From the NCBI RefSeq assembly GCF_000308495.1, contig NZ_BAFU01000070.1, positions 248,001 to 312,000 on the forward strand: a stretch of 64,000 nt of DNA. Direction: 5' to 3'. The notes beneath the pieces were generated by a model. The model searched no databases and was not told the origin of the DNA. It saw only the letters and a list, made by a program, of their open reading frames with translations. A program made the translations under genes and the position numbers. Positions 26,761 to 34,875 of the stretch are shown here, one piece after another (the stretch's first letter is position 1; every line of letters starts with the position of its first letter). The DNA comes from Nocardia brevicatena NBRC 12119 (lineage in GTDB: Bacteria > Actinomycetota > Actinomycetes > Mycobacteriales > Mycobacteriaceae).

Positions 26761-27659
26761 TCCAGCCAGGTCCTGGCGAGGTCACCGGGATGAGCATTCT
26801 CCTCCCGGACCCGCCGGACGAGGGAGAGCAATTCATCGGTGGTGAGCTCACCGGCCACGTAGTTGAGCTTTTCCAGTTCCCGCTCGTCGAGCATGCCCTT
26901 GCGGACCAGCGTAAGCACATTTTCCGCACGCACCGCGGCCGTATCCGGATCGTCCGCGGCGCCCGGACGGTCCGCCAGGACGGTCAACCCGTCGATGCCG
27001 CCGGCAAGCACTTCGACCGGACCACCGAGCACACCGACCTGAACCAGCCCGTCCGCCAGGGCACGCCGCAGTTCATCGGCGCGAGCGAAGACACGCGTAG
27101 CGGTGAAATCGCACTCCGCGATCTTCGTGGCGGCGGCCGGAAGCCCGAGCATTCCCGGCGCCGGCGCCACCCCCGCTGTCAGCAAAGGACACACCGGCCC
27201 CAGATCGGCGAGATCCCGGATACCGCGCTGTTGGGCAGTCGCGGCGGTGATCAACACCGTGGGCCGTAGATCGGTGCCGTCGGCGGTGTCGGAGACCGTC
27301 AGCCCCTGCGGCAGGGAGCCGTTCAACGCCTCATCCACCTTCTTCGGCGTCCACGCCTCGGCATCGGCGTTCAGCTGGGCCAACAGGGCGCCGTTGTGGT
27401 CGGGGAACAGGGTGACCGTCCCGGCGTCGAGTGCCGCCAGCAGCCGCGCACGTCCACCCTGCTCGGGTCGAACCTCCACGGTCGCACCGGTCCGGGCCAG
27501 TGCCTGACCGTAGATCTCGGCCAGCAGCCGCGATTCCGCCGAATCCCCCGCCCCGACGACAAGTGATTCGGTCTCGTCGGAACCGCACGACACGGCCAGC
27601 ACCGTCATCGCGACGACGAGAACCCGGCCCAGTATCCGACCGGACGCGGCCAGCACCAT
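26745..27659 (-). CDS. OpuAC/ProX-like substrate-binding lipoprotein
   Basis: A 304-residue secreted lipoprotein. The signal peptide (ILGRVLVVAMTVLAVSC) ends in the lipobox LAVSC, so Cys is lipidated. The mature part matches glycine-betaine/choline-type binding proteins (SLVVGAGDSAESRLLAEIYG, TLFPDHNGALLAQL, ENVLTLVRKGMLDERELEKL). These deliver compatible solutes to an ABC importer, but no permease or ATPase gene is nearby, so it is an orphan. I chose ATG 27659 because it directly precedes the signal peptide. Confidence 0.85.
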   Translation of the reverse strand: MVLAASGRILGRVLVVAMTVLAVSCGSDETESLVVGAGDSAESRLLAEIYGQALARTGATVEVRPEQGGRARLLAALDAGTVTLFPDHNGALLAQLNADAEAWTPKKVDEALNGSLPQGLTVSDTADGTDLRPTVLITAATAQQRGIRDLADLGPVCPLLTAGVAPAPGMLGLPAAATKIAECDFTATRVFARADELRRALADGLVQVGVLGGPVEVLAGGIDGLTVLADRPGAADDPDTAAVRAENVLTLVRKGMLDERELEKLNYVAGELTTDELLSLVRRVREENAHPGDLARTWLDAHGL

Positions 27660-27804
27660 TCGGCGACACCAACTTCCGTGAACCCGCTCCGTACACCCCG
27701 GCAAAGGGCGGCATGACCTTCCCGAATCTACCGGTGGTTCTCGACCCCGTATCCACAGCCGTGCGTTGAGATCCCCACCGGGCGACACCGCCGGACACCG
27801 GTGC

Positions 27805-27853
27805 GACAACGACAGGGCACCCGGCCGCGGCGGCCGGGTGCCCTGTCGTTGTC
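27805..27853 (-). terminator. Very strong hairpin terminator after malic enzyme gene
   Basis: A perfect 23-bp stem pairs 27805-27827 with 27831-27853 around a 3-nt loop. It lies about 40 nt after the malic enzyme stop on the minus strand and would insulate it from the downstream lipoprotein gene. Confidence 0.92.
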
Positions 27854-27893
27854 TCGGTACCTCATCCGCCGCGGGAGGCGGCCGAACGATCCG

Positions 27894-29108
27894 TCAGGCG
27901 ACACCCTCGGCGCGGGCCGCGGCGGCGACCGCCTCGGCGACCGCGGGCGCCACACGCGGATCCAGCGGGCTGGGCACAATCTTGTCCGGCGCCAACTCGT
28001 CGCCGACCACGCCGAGAATGGCGTCGGCGGCGGCGATCTTCATCCCCTCGGTGATCCGCCGCGCGCCCGCGTCCAGCGCGCCCTTGAACACGCCGGGGAA
28101 GGCGAGCACATTGTTGATCTGGTTCGGGAAATCGCTGCGGCCGGTGGCGACGATCGAGGCGTACTTGGCGGCCACGTCCGGGTGGATCTCCGGATCGGGA
28201 TTGGACATGGCGAACACGATCGCCTCCGGTGCCATCGACGCGATGAGCTCCTCGGCGATGGTTCCGGCCGACAGGCCGAGGAACACATCGGCGCCGGCCA
28301 GCGCATCGACGGCGGAACCGGTGAGCCCGCGCGGATTGGTGCGCCGGGCCAGATCCGACTTCACCGCGTTGAGGTCGGAGCGATCGCGGCTCACGATGCC
28401 CTTGGAGTCCAGCACCGTCACATCGGCGACACCGGCGGCCATCAGGATATTGGTGCACGCGACACCGGCCGCGCCGGCACCGGAGACCACCACCTTCAGC
28501 CCCGAGACACCGCGCCCCTGAACCTTGGCCGCCCCATTGAGCGCCGCCAGCACCACAATGGCGGTGCCGTGTTGGTCGTCGTGCATGACGGGGCAATCCA
28601 GCGCCTCGACAACCCGCTTCTCGATCTCGAAGCAGCGCGGCGCCGAGATGTCCTCCAGATTCACCGCGCCGAAGCTCGGACGCAGCCGGATCAGGGTTTC
28701 GACGATCTCATCGACATCCTTGGTGTCGAGCACGATCGGAATGGAGTCCAGGCCGGCGAACTTCTTGAACAGCGCCGCCTTGCCCTCCATGACCGGCAGC
28801 GAGGCCCGCGGACCGATATCGCCCAGACCCAGCACCGCGGAACCGTCGCTGACCACGACGACCAGCCGGTCGGTCCAGGTGTAGCGCTTGGCCAACGACT
28901 CGTCTTCGGCGATCGCCCGGCTCACCTGCGCAACACCCGGCGTGTAGGCGATCGATAGATCGCGCTGGGTCTCCAGTGGGGCGCTGAGCTCTACCGTGAG
29001 CTTGCCGCCGAGGTGACCGGCGAAGATCTCCTCGTGGGTGATCGCCGACAGGTCGTCGGACCCATTCTTGCTGGCAGTGGCGTTCGGTGAGTCAGTCACA
29101 GATGACAC
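27894..29108 (-). CDS. NAD(P)-dependent malic enzyme
   Basis: A 404-residue short-form malic enzyme converting malate to pyruvate and CO2. It shows SIAYTPGVAQVSRAIAED, the catalytic-region VVSDGSAVLGLGDIGP, metal-site residues in VMEGKAALFKKFAG and NLEDISAPRCFEIE, HDDQHGTAIVVLAAL, and the NAD(P) site VVSGAGAAGVACTNIL. It lacks the C-terminal phosphotransacetylase domain of MaeB. GTG 29108 is chosen because AGGAG lies 7 nt upstream; a TTG at 29141 would lengthen it by 11 residues. It marks the return to conserved core genes. Confidence 0.94.
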   Translation of the reverse strand: MSSVTDSPNATASKNGSDDLSAITHEEIFAGHLGGKLTVELSAPLETQRDLSIAYTPGVAQVSRAIAEDESLAKRYTWTDRLVVVVSDGSAVLGLGDIGPRASLPVMEGKAALFKKFAGLDSIPIVLDTKDVDEIVETLIRLRPSFGAVNLEDISAPRCFEIEKRVVEALDCPVMHDDQHGTAIVVLAALNGAAKVQGRGVSGLKVVVSGAGAAGVACTNILMAAGVADVTVLDSKGIVSRDRSDLNAVKSDLARRTNPRGLTGSAVDALAGADVFLGLSAGTIAEELIASMAPEAIVFAMSNPDPEIHPDVAAKYASIVATGRSDFPNQINNVLAFPGVFKGALDAGARRITEGMKIAAADAILGVVGDELAPDKIVPSPLDPRVAPAVAEAVAAAARAEGVA

Positions 29109-29619
29109 GATTTCACTCCTGCGGGTTGCGGTCGTAACCAAGGGACGGTTACCGCCGGGTATTCGGTGTTAGCTGCGTCATATCGCTCATCGGATGCGCC
29201 GGCCGACGTGTTTCCGGCGAAATGTTCTCGACAATCCCGACAGCAGGGCGCGCTCGACAACATGCGACGCGGCGCGGTTATTCGAGGCGGGCGCTGATCC
29301 GTACAGCGAAACCGGGCGGGTGCGCCCGGTGGAAAAGCAGGGGCGATCATCGCGGACCGTGATGGTGCGTCGGATAGCGGTGACAGCCGGACATCCCGAC
29401 CCGGCGGTGGCAACGATCGGGAATTCGCATAATTGTGCCGGCTCCGCGGTCCGATACCAAACCGGGTACCGATATCCGCGCGTCGCGGTCGAAGCGCTCC
29501 CACCATCGGATCAGCCTAGGACGCCGGCATTACCCTCGCGCAAGGGAAAGCTCCCATGGCCGGCGAGAACCGATGTGAGAGCCGCCCGACAACCGAACGC
29601 GGACCGTTGTGCGGCGCGC
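29109..29619. other. Non-coding gap of about 510 bp
   Basis: I see no convincing gene in this stretch between the malic enzyme start and the small membrane protein stop. Open frames on both strands lack start signals and family resemblance. The malic enzyme promoter must lie in its left part, but I cannot place it confidently. Confidence 0.5.
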
Positions 29620-29886
29620 TCAGCCCCACCACTGCGTATTCAGCAGAAAACCGGCCGCCACCAATACTCCCAGCGAAGCCGCGAATGCCCGCGTACCCCG
29701 GTGTCGATCCGAAAAACATTGCGCCACAACGACAAGAACCGCGACCCCGATATGCCACGCCACCGATTCACCACCGGGCCCGGGAAAACCGCGCCGCTGC
29801 CCCCAGACCGCGGCGCCCACCACCACCAGCGCGAGCAGCACAACTCCCGCGGCGACCGCCCCACCGATACCGCGCACCAGTTTCAC
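29620..29886 (-). CDS. Small membrane protein, three predicted TM segments
   Basis: An 88-residue hydrophobic protein of unknown function. The segments are GAVAAGVVLLALVVVGAAVW, AWHIGVAVLVVVAQCF and AFAASLGVLVAAGFLL, separated by short charged loops (GQRRGFPGPGGE, SDRHRGTR). The GTG start at 29886 overlaps the stop of the upstream PHP gene (GTGA), so it is translationally coupled to it. I do not recognise a named family. Confidence 0.7.
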   Translation of the reverse strand: MKLVRGIGGAVAAGVVLLALVVVGAAVWGQRRGFPGPGGESVAWHIGVAVLVVVAQCFSDRHRGTRAFAASLGVLVAAGFLLNTQWWG

Positions 29887-30734
29887 GACACCACCGACAC
29901 ACCGGTCGCACGATTTACCAGCTTCTCGAATTGCGCCACCTCGGTGGTGCACTCACCGAGCGCGATCGTCTTGTTGTCGCCGTGGTAATCCGACGAACCC
30001 GTGCCGATCAGCGACAACTCCGCGACCAGATCCGCGAGCAGCAACCGATCGTCCACGCTGTGATCGGGATGAGCGACCTCGAGACCGCCGAGCCCGCGCC
30101 CGGCCAGGTCTCGGATCTCCTCCACTGCCAACAGCCGGCCGCGTTTCCGGGCCCGGGCATGTGCGACAACGCTCACCCCACCGGCGTTCGCGATCAACTC
30201 CACGGCACGCCGCAACGGAGTATCGGCCTTCTCCACGTAGTAAGGGCCGGTCGGCGCGAGCAGCTCGGCGAACGCCGCGTCCACATCGGGGACCACCCCG
30301 GCCGCGACCAGCGCCCGAGCCAGATGCGGACGACCCGCCGCTGGACCCGCCCCCACCAACACCGCGTCCGGATCGATGGGAAGCCCGTCCTCGGCCATCC
30401 GTTCGGCCATGGCGCGCACCCGCTCGATCCGTTCGGCCCGCAACCGCTCCCGCTCCTCGGCGAAGCCGCGATCGGCCGGATCGAACAGGTAGGCCAACAG
30501 ATGCACCGGCACCGGCCAACCGTCCTCGCCGAGCCCCACACACGACATCTCCATCCCCCGAACCAGCGCGAGCCCGGCCGGGCGAGCCGCCACCGCCTCG
30601 GCCCACCCGGCGGTGGTGTCGTGATCGGTGATCGCCACCACGTCCAAACCGGCGGCCGCCGCCTTTCCGACCAACTCCGCTGGGCTGTCGGTCCCATCCG
30701 ACGCGGTGGAATGGGTATGCAGGTCGATACGCAC
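29883..30734 (-). CDS. PHP-domain phosphoesterase (RNase AM / TrpH-like)
   Basis: A 283-residue PHP-family metallohydrolase. Metal ligands appear in RIDLHTHSTASDGT, VVAITDHDTTAGW, VSVVAHARARK and GTGSSDYHGDNK. Characterised relatives are 3',5'-nucleoside-bisphosphate phosphatases that also trim RNA 5' ends (YciV/RNase AM). It starts with GTG at 30734 and is coupled to the small membrane protein. Its upstream region is occupied by the tandem 29-bp repeat. Confidence 0.9.
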   Translation of the reverse strand: MRIDLHTHSTASDGTDSPAELVGKAAAAGLDVVAITDHDTTAGWAEAVAARPAGLALVRGMEMSCVGLGEDGWPVPVHLLAYLFDPADRGFAEERERLRAERIERVRAMAERMAEDGLPIDPDAVLVGAGPAAGRPHLARALVAAGVVPDVDAAFAELLAPTGPYYVEKADTPLRRAVELIANAGGVSVVAHARARKRGRLLAVEEIRDLAGRGLGGLEVAHPDHSVDDRLLLADLVAELSLIGTGSSDYHGDNKTIALGECTTEVAQFEKLVNRATGVSVVS

Positions 30735-30755
30735 GCCCTACAGTCTGCAATGTCG

Positions 30756-30840
30756 GATGGCGCCGCCTGCCGGCGGCTGTGTTCGATGGCGCCGCCTGCC
30801 GGCGGCTGTGTTCGATGGCGCCGCCTGCCGGCGGCGCGGG
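30756..30840. repeat. Three tandem copies of a 29-bp palindromic repeat
   Basis: Units start at 30756, 30785 and 30814 and are essentially identical. Each has the core GATGGCGCCGCC, then TGCC, then GGCGGC (an internal inverted repeat), followed by TGTGTTC linking to the next unit. The last copy ends GGCGGCGCGGG. Near-identical single copies lie at 37971-38005 (opposite strand) and 32101-32127. It is not a CRISPR array, as there are no spacers. Confidence 0.9.
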
Positions 30841-31006
30841 CCCTCCCGGCGCGGCGCCGCTGCGGTCGGTCGAGAGCGTGGGTCCTGACCGTTGGTGTGA
30901 CGCGCCTCCTGGAGGCAGGGACAGGCCATCAACCGTGGGGGTATCGGCGCCTACCCGGGGAGAGGAGGCGTTCACGGGGCCTGGAAGGACTCGGCTCGGA
31001 AAGGGC

Positions 31007-31588
31007 TCAGAGGGAGGCCGCGCCGCGGTGGGGGTCGTATACGTCGATACCGGCCTCGTCCCACGCGTCACGCAAGGCCTGTGCACCGCGTACACGTACC
31101 CAGGCCGCCTCGGTGGCCGTAACCGGAACGAGCTCGAAATACCGCACCGGCTCCGCCGGGGCGGGCAGATCGATCTCCGGAATATCGCTCGGGCCCAGCA
31201 GGGCCGCGGTGAACGGGGCATCCCGCCAGATCGGTTCCCCCAGATCCAGTAGCGCGTCCGCTTGCAGCACAACGCCTTCCACAGCGGGTGTGGCGACCAA
31301 CACCCCCAGCGACCGCACCAGGCCGGAACTCGCGCCCACGCTGGAAGCCAAGGTCAACACCAGTTCCGCGCGCGGTCCGCGCACCGGATCGGCATGCGGT
31401 TGGCCGGGATCGCCCATGGGGTGTCGGGACCCGCCCACCGTCGCATAGTGCACCCGATCGGCGCTGGGAATACGCAGAATCTCGATGGGTTCGAGGCCGA
31501 GGAATGTCACCGACGCGGCGTCCACCGACGCGGCATCCACCCCGAAATGCCGCAACACACCGGCACGTACCCGTTCGACGACCTCCAC
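31007..31588 (-). CDS. Suppressor-of-fused (SUFU) domain protein
   Basis: A 193-residue cytoplasmic protein resembling bacterial SUFU-domain proteins. It contains GLEPIEILRIPSADRVHYAT, AELVLTLASSV and the C-terminal FELVPVTATEAAWVRVRGAQ with a final GIDVYDPHR. Bacterial SUFU proteins have no established general role; some are immunity-like factors. GTG 31588 lies 2 nt after the stop of the GSP17M-like gene, so the two form an operon. Family assignment is from recognisable segments only. Confidence 0.65.
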   Translation of the reverse strand: MEVVERVRAGVLRHFGVDAASVDAASVTFLGLEPIEILRIPSADRVHYATVGGSRHPMGDPGQPHADPVRGPRAELVLTLASSVGASSGLVRSLGVLVATPAVEGVVLQADALLDLGEPIWRDAPFTAALLGPSDIPEIDLPAPAEPVRYFELVPVTATEAAWVRVRGAQALRDAWDEAGIDVYDPHRGAASL

Positions 31589-31590
31589 CG

Positions 31591-32082
31591 CTAGATCGCC
31601 AGCCGGGCCAGCATGTCCCGGGCCTGCTCGGCGGTCTTCGGATCACAGAGCACGTCGTAACGCCCCGCGACCAATTGCATGGTCGAGGCGAAATCACGCT
31701 GCCCACGGGTGGCCGCATACGGGATCGTGGTGGAGATGACCCCGAAGATGATGCCGCCGACCAGACCGACGAGCAGCGGACCCAGCGCACCGCCGGTGGT
31801 GAACAAGCTCAGCAACAGACCGAGGAACAGACCCAGCCAGGCGCCCGACACCACCCCGCCGCCGATCACCTTGCCCCAGTTCAACCGGTAGAGCACCCGC
31901 TCCACCTGCATGAGGTCCACTCCGACGATGGTCACGTTCTGCACCGGGAACTGGTTGTCGGCCAGATAGTCCACGGCCCGCTGGGCCTCGGCATAGGTCG
32001 GATACGAACCGACAGGCCACCCCGAAGGCGGTGTCGGCAGCCCCTGTCTGCCACGATTCGGGTTCCCTATGGGATTCGTCAT
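31591..32082 (-). CDS. General-stress-protein-17M-like membrane protein
   Basis: A 163-residue protein. The N-terminal domain (VGSYPTYAEAQRAVDYLADN then FPVQNVTIVGVDL) matches the GSP17M-like domain. It is followed by two membrane helices (GGGVVSGAWLGLFLGLLLSL and LLVGLVGGIIFGVI) and a C-terminal YDVLCDPKTAEQARDML. It probably corresponds to M. tuberculosis Rv1234 by position and type. ATG 32082 is chosen at the start of the conserved MTNP segment. Function unknown. Confidence 0.8.
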   Translation of the reverse strand: MTNPIGNPNRGRQGLPTPPSGWPVGSYPTYAEAQRAVDYLADNQFPVQNVTIVGVDLMQVERVLYRLNWGKVIGGGVVSGAWLGLFLGLLLSLFTTGGALGPLLVGLVGGIIFGVISTTIPYAATRGQRDFASTMQLVAGRYDVLCDPKTAEQARDMLARLAI

Positions 32083-32100
32083 ACATCCATTCTGCTGTAT

Positions 32101-32127
32101 ATATGGCGCCGCCTTCGACGGCGTGGG
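32101..32127 (+). repeat. Single copy of the palindromic repeat family
   Basis: ATGGCGCCGCCTTCGACGGC followed by GTGGGG differs at only about two positions from the complement of 37971-37997, and shares the GGCGCCGCCT core with the tandem copies at 30756-30840. Confidence 0.75.
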
Positions 32128-32520
32128 GTTGCGGCCCTGGCGGGTCTCGCGTTTCAGCGCCCGAGACTCGTACCTTCGGCACATGCGCTTCGGGCCTGAA
32201 ACGCGAGACGGGACGCAACCCTTTGTGGACTTCGAAGCCTTGGGGCCTGTTTTCCGCGCGCCGCTGCTGCGTCGTCGCTACGGTCGGTCCAGGGGCGGGC
32301 GGGCCCGAACACCACCGTGACGTGTCCGACGAGGTGCGTCGAGGGGCCGGCGGTTCGGGCTTCTCTCTGCCCGGACCACCCGCTCGACATCGGTCGAAAC
32401 CGAGCCGAGCCCGACCACCACGGCGAGGTGTCCGAAGAGTGGAGGCCGGCGGGCCGTTACCGCGGGTTCCCTCTGCGCGATAACGCCGGCACGACATCGC
32501 GCCGGGCGGCCCGGGGCGCG
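32128..32520. repeat. Repeat-rich non-coding region
   Basis: An inverted repeat pairs the left arm containing TCTCGCGTTTCAG (about 32146-32158) with the right arm CTGAAACGCGAGA (about 32190-32202), with GTTGCG / CGCAAC further out. Two related direct segments follow at about 32305-32395 and 32404-32500. They read as related peptides in different frames (PEHHRDVSDEV, PDHHGEVSEEW). No intact gene is present between 32083 and 32589. Confidence 0.6.
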
Positions 32521-32589
32521 GGCGGCCCACCGGCGAAGGCTTGTCCGTCCGGGGGCTTGGCGGGGTGTGGGTCCTGTCGGGCGGTGGTT

Positions 32590-33537
32590 CTACTCCTGGG
32601 GTGGGGTGAAGGCGGTGGTGCGGGTCATACCGGCGGCACGGCCTTTCTCAGCGACGACAGCGGCCATTTTGGCGCTGGCCTCGTCGATCATCTCGTCGCC
32701 GAGCATGACGGCGCCGCGGGCGCCGCCGGCTTCCGAGGTGTGGTAGGCGTAGGCGTCGAGGATCAGCTCCGCGCGGTCGTAATCGGCCTGGCGCGGGCTG
32801 AAGATCTCGTTGGCCGCGTCGACCTGGCTCGGGTGCAGTACCCATTTGCCATCGAAGCCGAGGGCCGCGGTGCGCGCCGCTGCCCGACGGAAGCCTTCGA
32901 TATCCCGGATCTGCAGATATGGGCCGTCGATGGCCTGCAGTCCATGGGCTCGGGCGGTGAGCAGGATGGTCATCAGGATGTGGTGGTAGGCATCACCGGT
33001 GTCGTAACCCTCCGGCTGCTCTCCCACGACCAGAGTTCGCATATTGATACTGGCCATGAAATCGGCGGGGCCGAACACCAACGTCTGCACCCGGGGGCTC
33101 GCGGTGGCGATCTCGTCGATATTGCGCAGGCCGAGCGCGTTCTCGATCTGCGGCTCTATACCGATCCGGCCGGGTTCCAGACTGTTGGCCCGTTCCAACT
33201 GACTCAGCAGCAGATCCAGGGCCCGCACCTGGCCCGCGTCGATGACCTTGGGCAGCAGGATGGCGTCGAGGGCGGTGCCGGCGCCGTCGACCACGGAGAT
33301 GACATCGGCGTAGGTCCAGGCGGTGGTCCAGTCGTTCACCCGCACCACCCGCAGCTGCTCGCCCCATCCGGAATCGTTGAGGGCGGCCACGATATTGGCG
33401 CGGGCGGCGACCTTCGCGCCGGGGGCGACGGCGTCCTCCAGGTCCAGAAACACCTCGTCGACGGGCAGGCCCTTGGCCTTGGCGATCATCGTCGGATTGC
33501 TGCCCGGCACGGCGAGCACGGAACGGCGTGGCTTCAT
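32590..33537 (-). CDS. HpcH/HpaI-family CoA-ester lyase (CitE-like)
   Basis: A 315-residue TIM-barrel lyase of the CitE/malyl-CoA lyase family. It shows SVLAVPGSNPTMIAKA, the Mg-binding FLDLEDAVAPGAK, GIEPQIENALGLRNI, LVFGPADFMASI and KWVLHPSQVDAANEIF. Relatives cleave or form malyl-CoA and citramalyl-CoA esters. The ATG at 33537 has AGGAGTG immediately upstream. It is divergent from the MgtE_N/CBS gene. The exact CoA ester cannot be told from the sequence. Confidence 0.9.
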   Translation of the reverse strand: MKPRRSVLAVPGSNPTMIAKAKGLPVDEVFLDLEDAVAPGAKVAARANIVAALNDSGWGEQLRVVRVNDWTTAWTYADVISVVDGAGTALDAILLPKVIDAGQVRALDLLLSQLERANSLEPGRIGIEPQIENALGLRNIDEIATASPRVQTLVFGPADFMASINMRTLVVGEQPEGYDTGDAYHHILMTILLTARAHGLQAIDGPYLQIRDIEGFRRAAARTAALGFDGKWVLHPSQVDAANEIFSPRQADYDRAELILDAYAYHTSEAGGARGAVMLGDEMIDEASAKMAAVVAEKGRAAGMTRTTAFTPPQE

Positions 33538-33576
33538 CACACTCCTGTCGTCGGCCCTGTGCGGCCCGGGAACCTC

Positions 33577-33582
33577 TAGCCT
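33577..33582 (+). promoter_or_regulatory. -10 hexamer (TAGCCT), leaderless MgtE_N/CBS gene
   Basis: TAGCCT is followed by GGCCGT and ATG 33589 with no ribosome site, the leaderless spacing. Confidence 0.55.
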
Positions 33583-33588
33583 GGCCGT

Positions 33589-34875
33589 ATGGCAGCGACC
33601 AGGGTGTATGTCGCCAGACTGGCCGGTCTGGCGGTGTTGGGGCCGGACGGCGAGTCTATCGGCCGTGTCCGCGACGTCGTGGTGGCCGTCCGCTACGACC
33701 GGCAGCAGCCGCAGGTACACGGGCTCGTGGTGGAGTTGCCGACCCGGCGACGGATCTTCGTGCCCATGCTGCGGGTGACCTCGATCGAACCCGGCGCGGT
33801 CGCCCTCAATACCGGCACCGTCAACCTGCGCAGATTCGCCCAGCGTCCCGGAGAGCTGCTGGCGCTGGCGCAGATCGTGGATTCCGCGGTGCGGGTGGAC
33901 GACCCGGATCTGCCCGACCTGGCCGGGGTGGACGTCTTCGTCACCGACCTCGGTATCGAACAGACCCGGACCCGCGACTGGCGGGTGTGCCGGGTCGCGG
34001 TCCGCGGCCACCGACGGCTCGGCCGGCGCCGCACCGTGCATGTGGTGGATTGGACCCACATCGGCGGTCTCACCCCGTACGAGATCGGCCGGCCGGGACA
34101 GGACGTCACCGTCCTGCTGGAACAGTTCGAGGGCCTGCGCGCCGCCGATGTCGCGCATTTGCTGCGCGAGTTGCCGGTGAAACGACGGCTGGAGGCGGCC
34201 GTCGCGCTCGACGACGAACGGCTCGCCGATGTGATCCAGGAGCTGCCCCGAGACAACCAGCTGGAACTGATCGGCCATCTGGACATCGCCCGGGCCGCCG
34301 ACGTCTTGGAGGCCATGGACCCCGACGACGTGGCCGACCTGCTGGGCGAATTGTCCGAAGGCGAGGCCGAATCGCTGCTGACCGTGATGGATCCGCAGGA
34401 GTCCGAGCCGGTGCGCCGGCTGCTGGAGCATTCCCCGGATACGGCGGGCGGCCTGATGACGCCCCAGCCGGTGATCGTCACTCCCGCGACGACGGTCGCC
34501 GAAGCGCTGGCCCGGGTGCGCAATCCCGATTTGACCCCCGCGCTGGCGTCGATGGTGTTCGTGGTGCGGCCTCCGACCGCCACCCCCACCGGGCGCTACA
34601 TGGGCTGCGTCCATCTGCAGCAGCTGCTGCGGGAACCGCCCGCCCACCTGGTGGGCGGAATCCTCGACACCGACCTGGCCCCGCTGCGTCCCGATGCCGC
34701 GCTCACCGCCGTGACCCGTTATTTCGCCGCATACAACCTGGTGTGCGGGCCGGTGGTGGATGATCAGAGCCATCTACTCGGCGCGGTGAGCGTGGACGAT
34801 GTGCTCGACCATCTGCTGCCCACGGACTGGCGGGAGGACGAGGAACTGTACGAAGGAGTGGGCGGCCGTGACTGA
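33589..34875 (+). CDS. Cytosolic MgtE_N/CBS-domain protein (Rv1232c-like)
   Basis: A 428-residue soluble protein. It has an N-terminal PRC-barrel-like part (GLAVLGPDGESIGRVRDVVV), an MgtE N-terminal helical domain (VAHLLRELPVKRRLEAAVAL, DPDDVADLLGELSEGEAESL) and tandem CBS motifs (TAGGLMTPQPVIVTPATTVA, LLGAVSVDDVLDHLLP). It lacks the membrane domain of a Mg channel, so it is a sensor or regulator type, matching Rv1232c. Its last 8 nt overlap the DUF1003 gene, as expected for a coupled pair. Confidence 0.9.
   Translation: MAATRVYVARLAGLAVLGPDGESIGRVRDVVVAVRYDRQQPQVHGLVVELPTRRRIFVPMLRVTSIEPGAVALNTGTVNLRRFAQRPGELLALAQIVDSAVRVDDPDLPDLAGVDVFVTDLGIEQTRTRDWRVCRVAVRGHRRLGRRRTVHVVDWTHIGGLTPYEIGRPGQDVTVLLEQFEGLRAADVAHLLRELPVKRRLEAAVALDDERLADVIQELPRDNQLELIGHLDIARAADVLEAMDPDDVADLLGELSEGEAESLLTVMDPQESEPVRRLLEHSPDTAGGLMTPQPVIVTPATTVAEALARVRNPDLTPALASMVFVVRPPTATPTGRYMGCVHLQQLLREPPAHLVGGILDTDLAPLRPDAALTAVTRYFAAYNLVCGPVVDDQSHLLGAVSVDDVLDHLLPTDWREDEELYEGVGGRD

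Noticed and set aside
29620-29952. Longer 110-residue form of the small membrane protein starting at 29952
   Set aside because: The extra N-terminus overlaps the PHP gene and is hydrophilic and His/Cys-rich; GTG 29886 overlapping the PHP stop gives a clean hydrophobic protein.
30756-30840. Tandem repeats considered as a CRISPR array
   Set aside because: The units are contiguous with no unique spacers and no cas genes are nearby; the unit is palindromic and recurs singly elsewhere.
32083-32589. Proteins encoded by open frames in the repeat-rich gap
   Set aside because: Frames on both strands are Arg/Pro/Gly-rich, lack start signals and are interrupted by the repeats.
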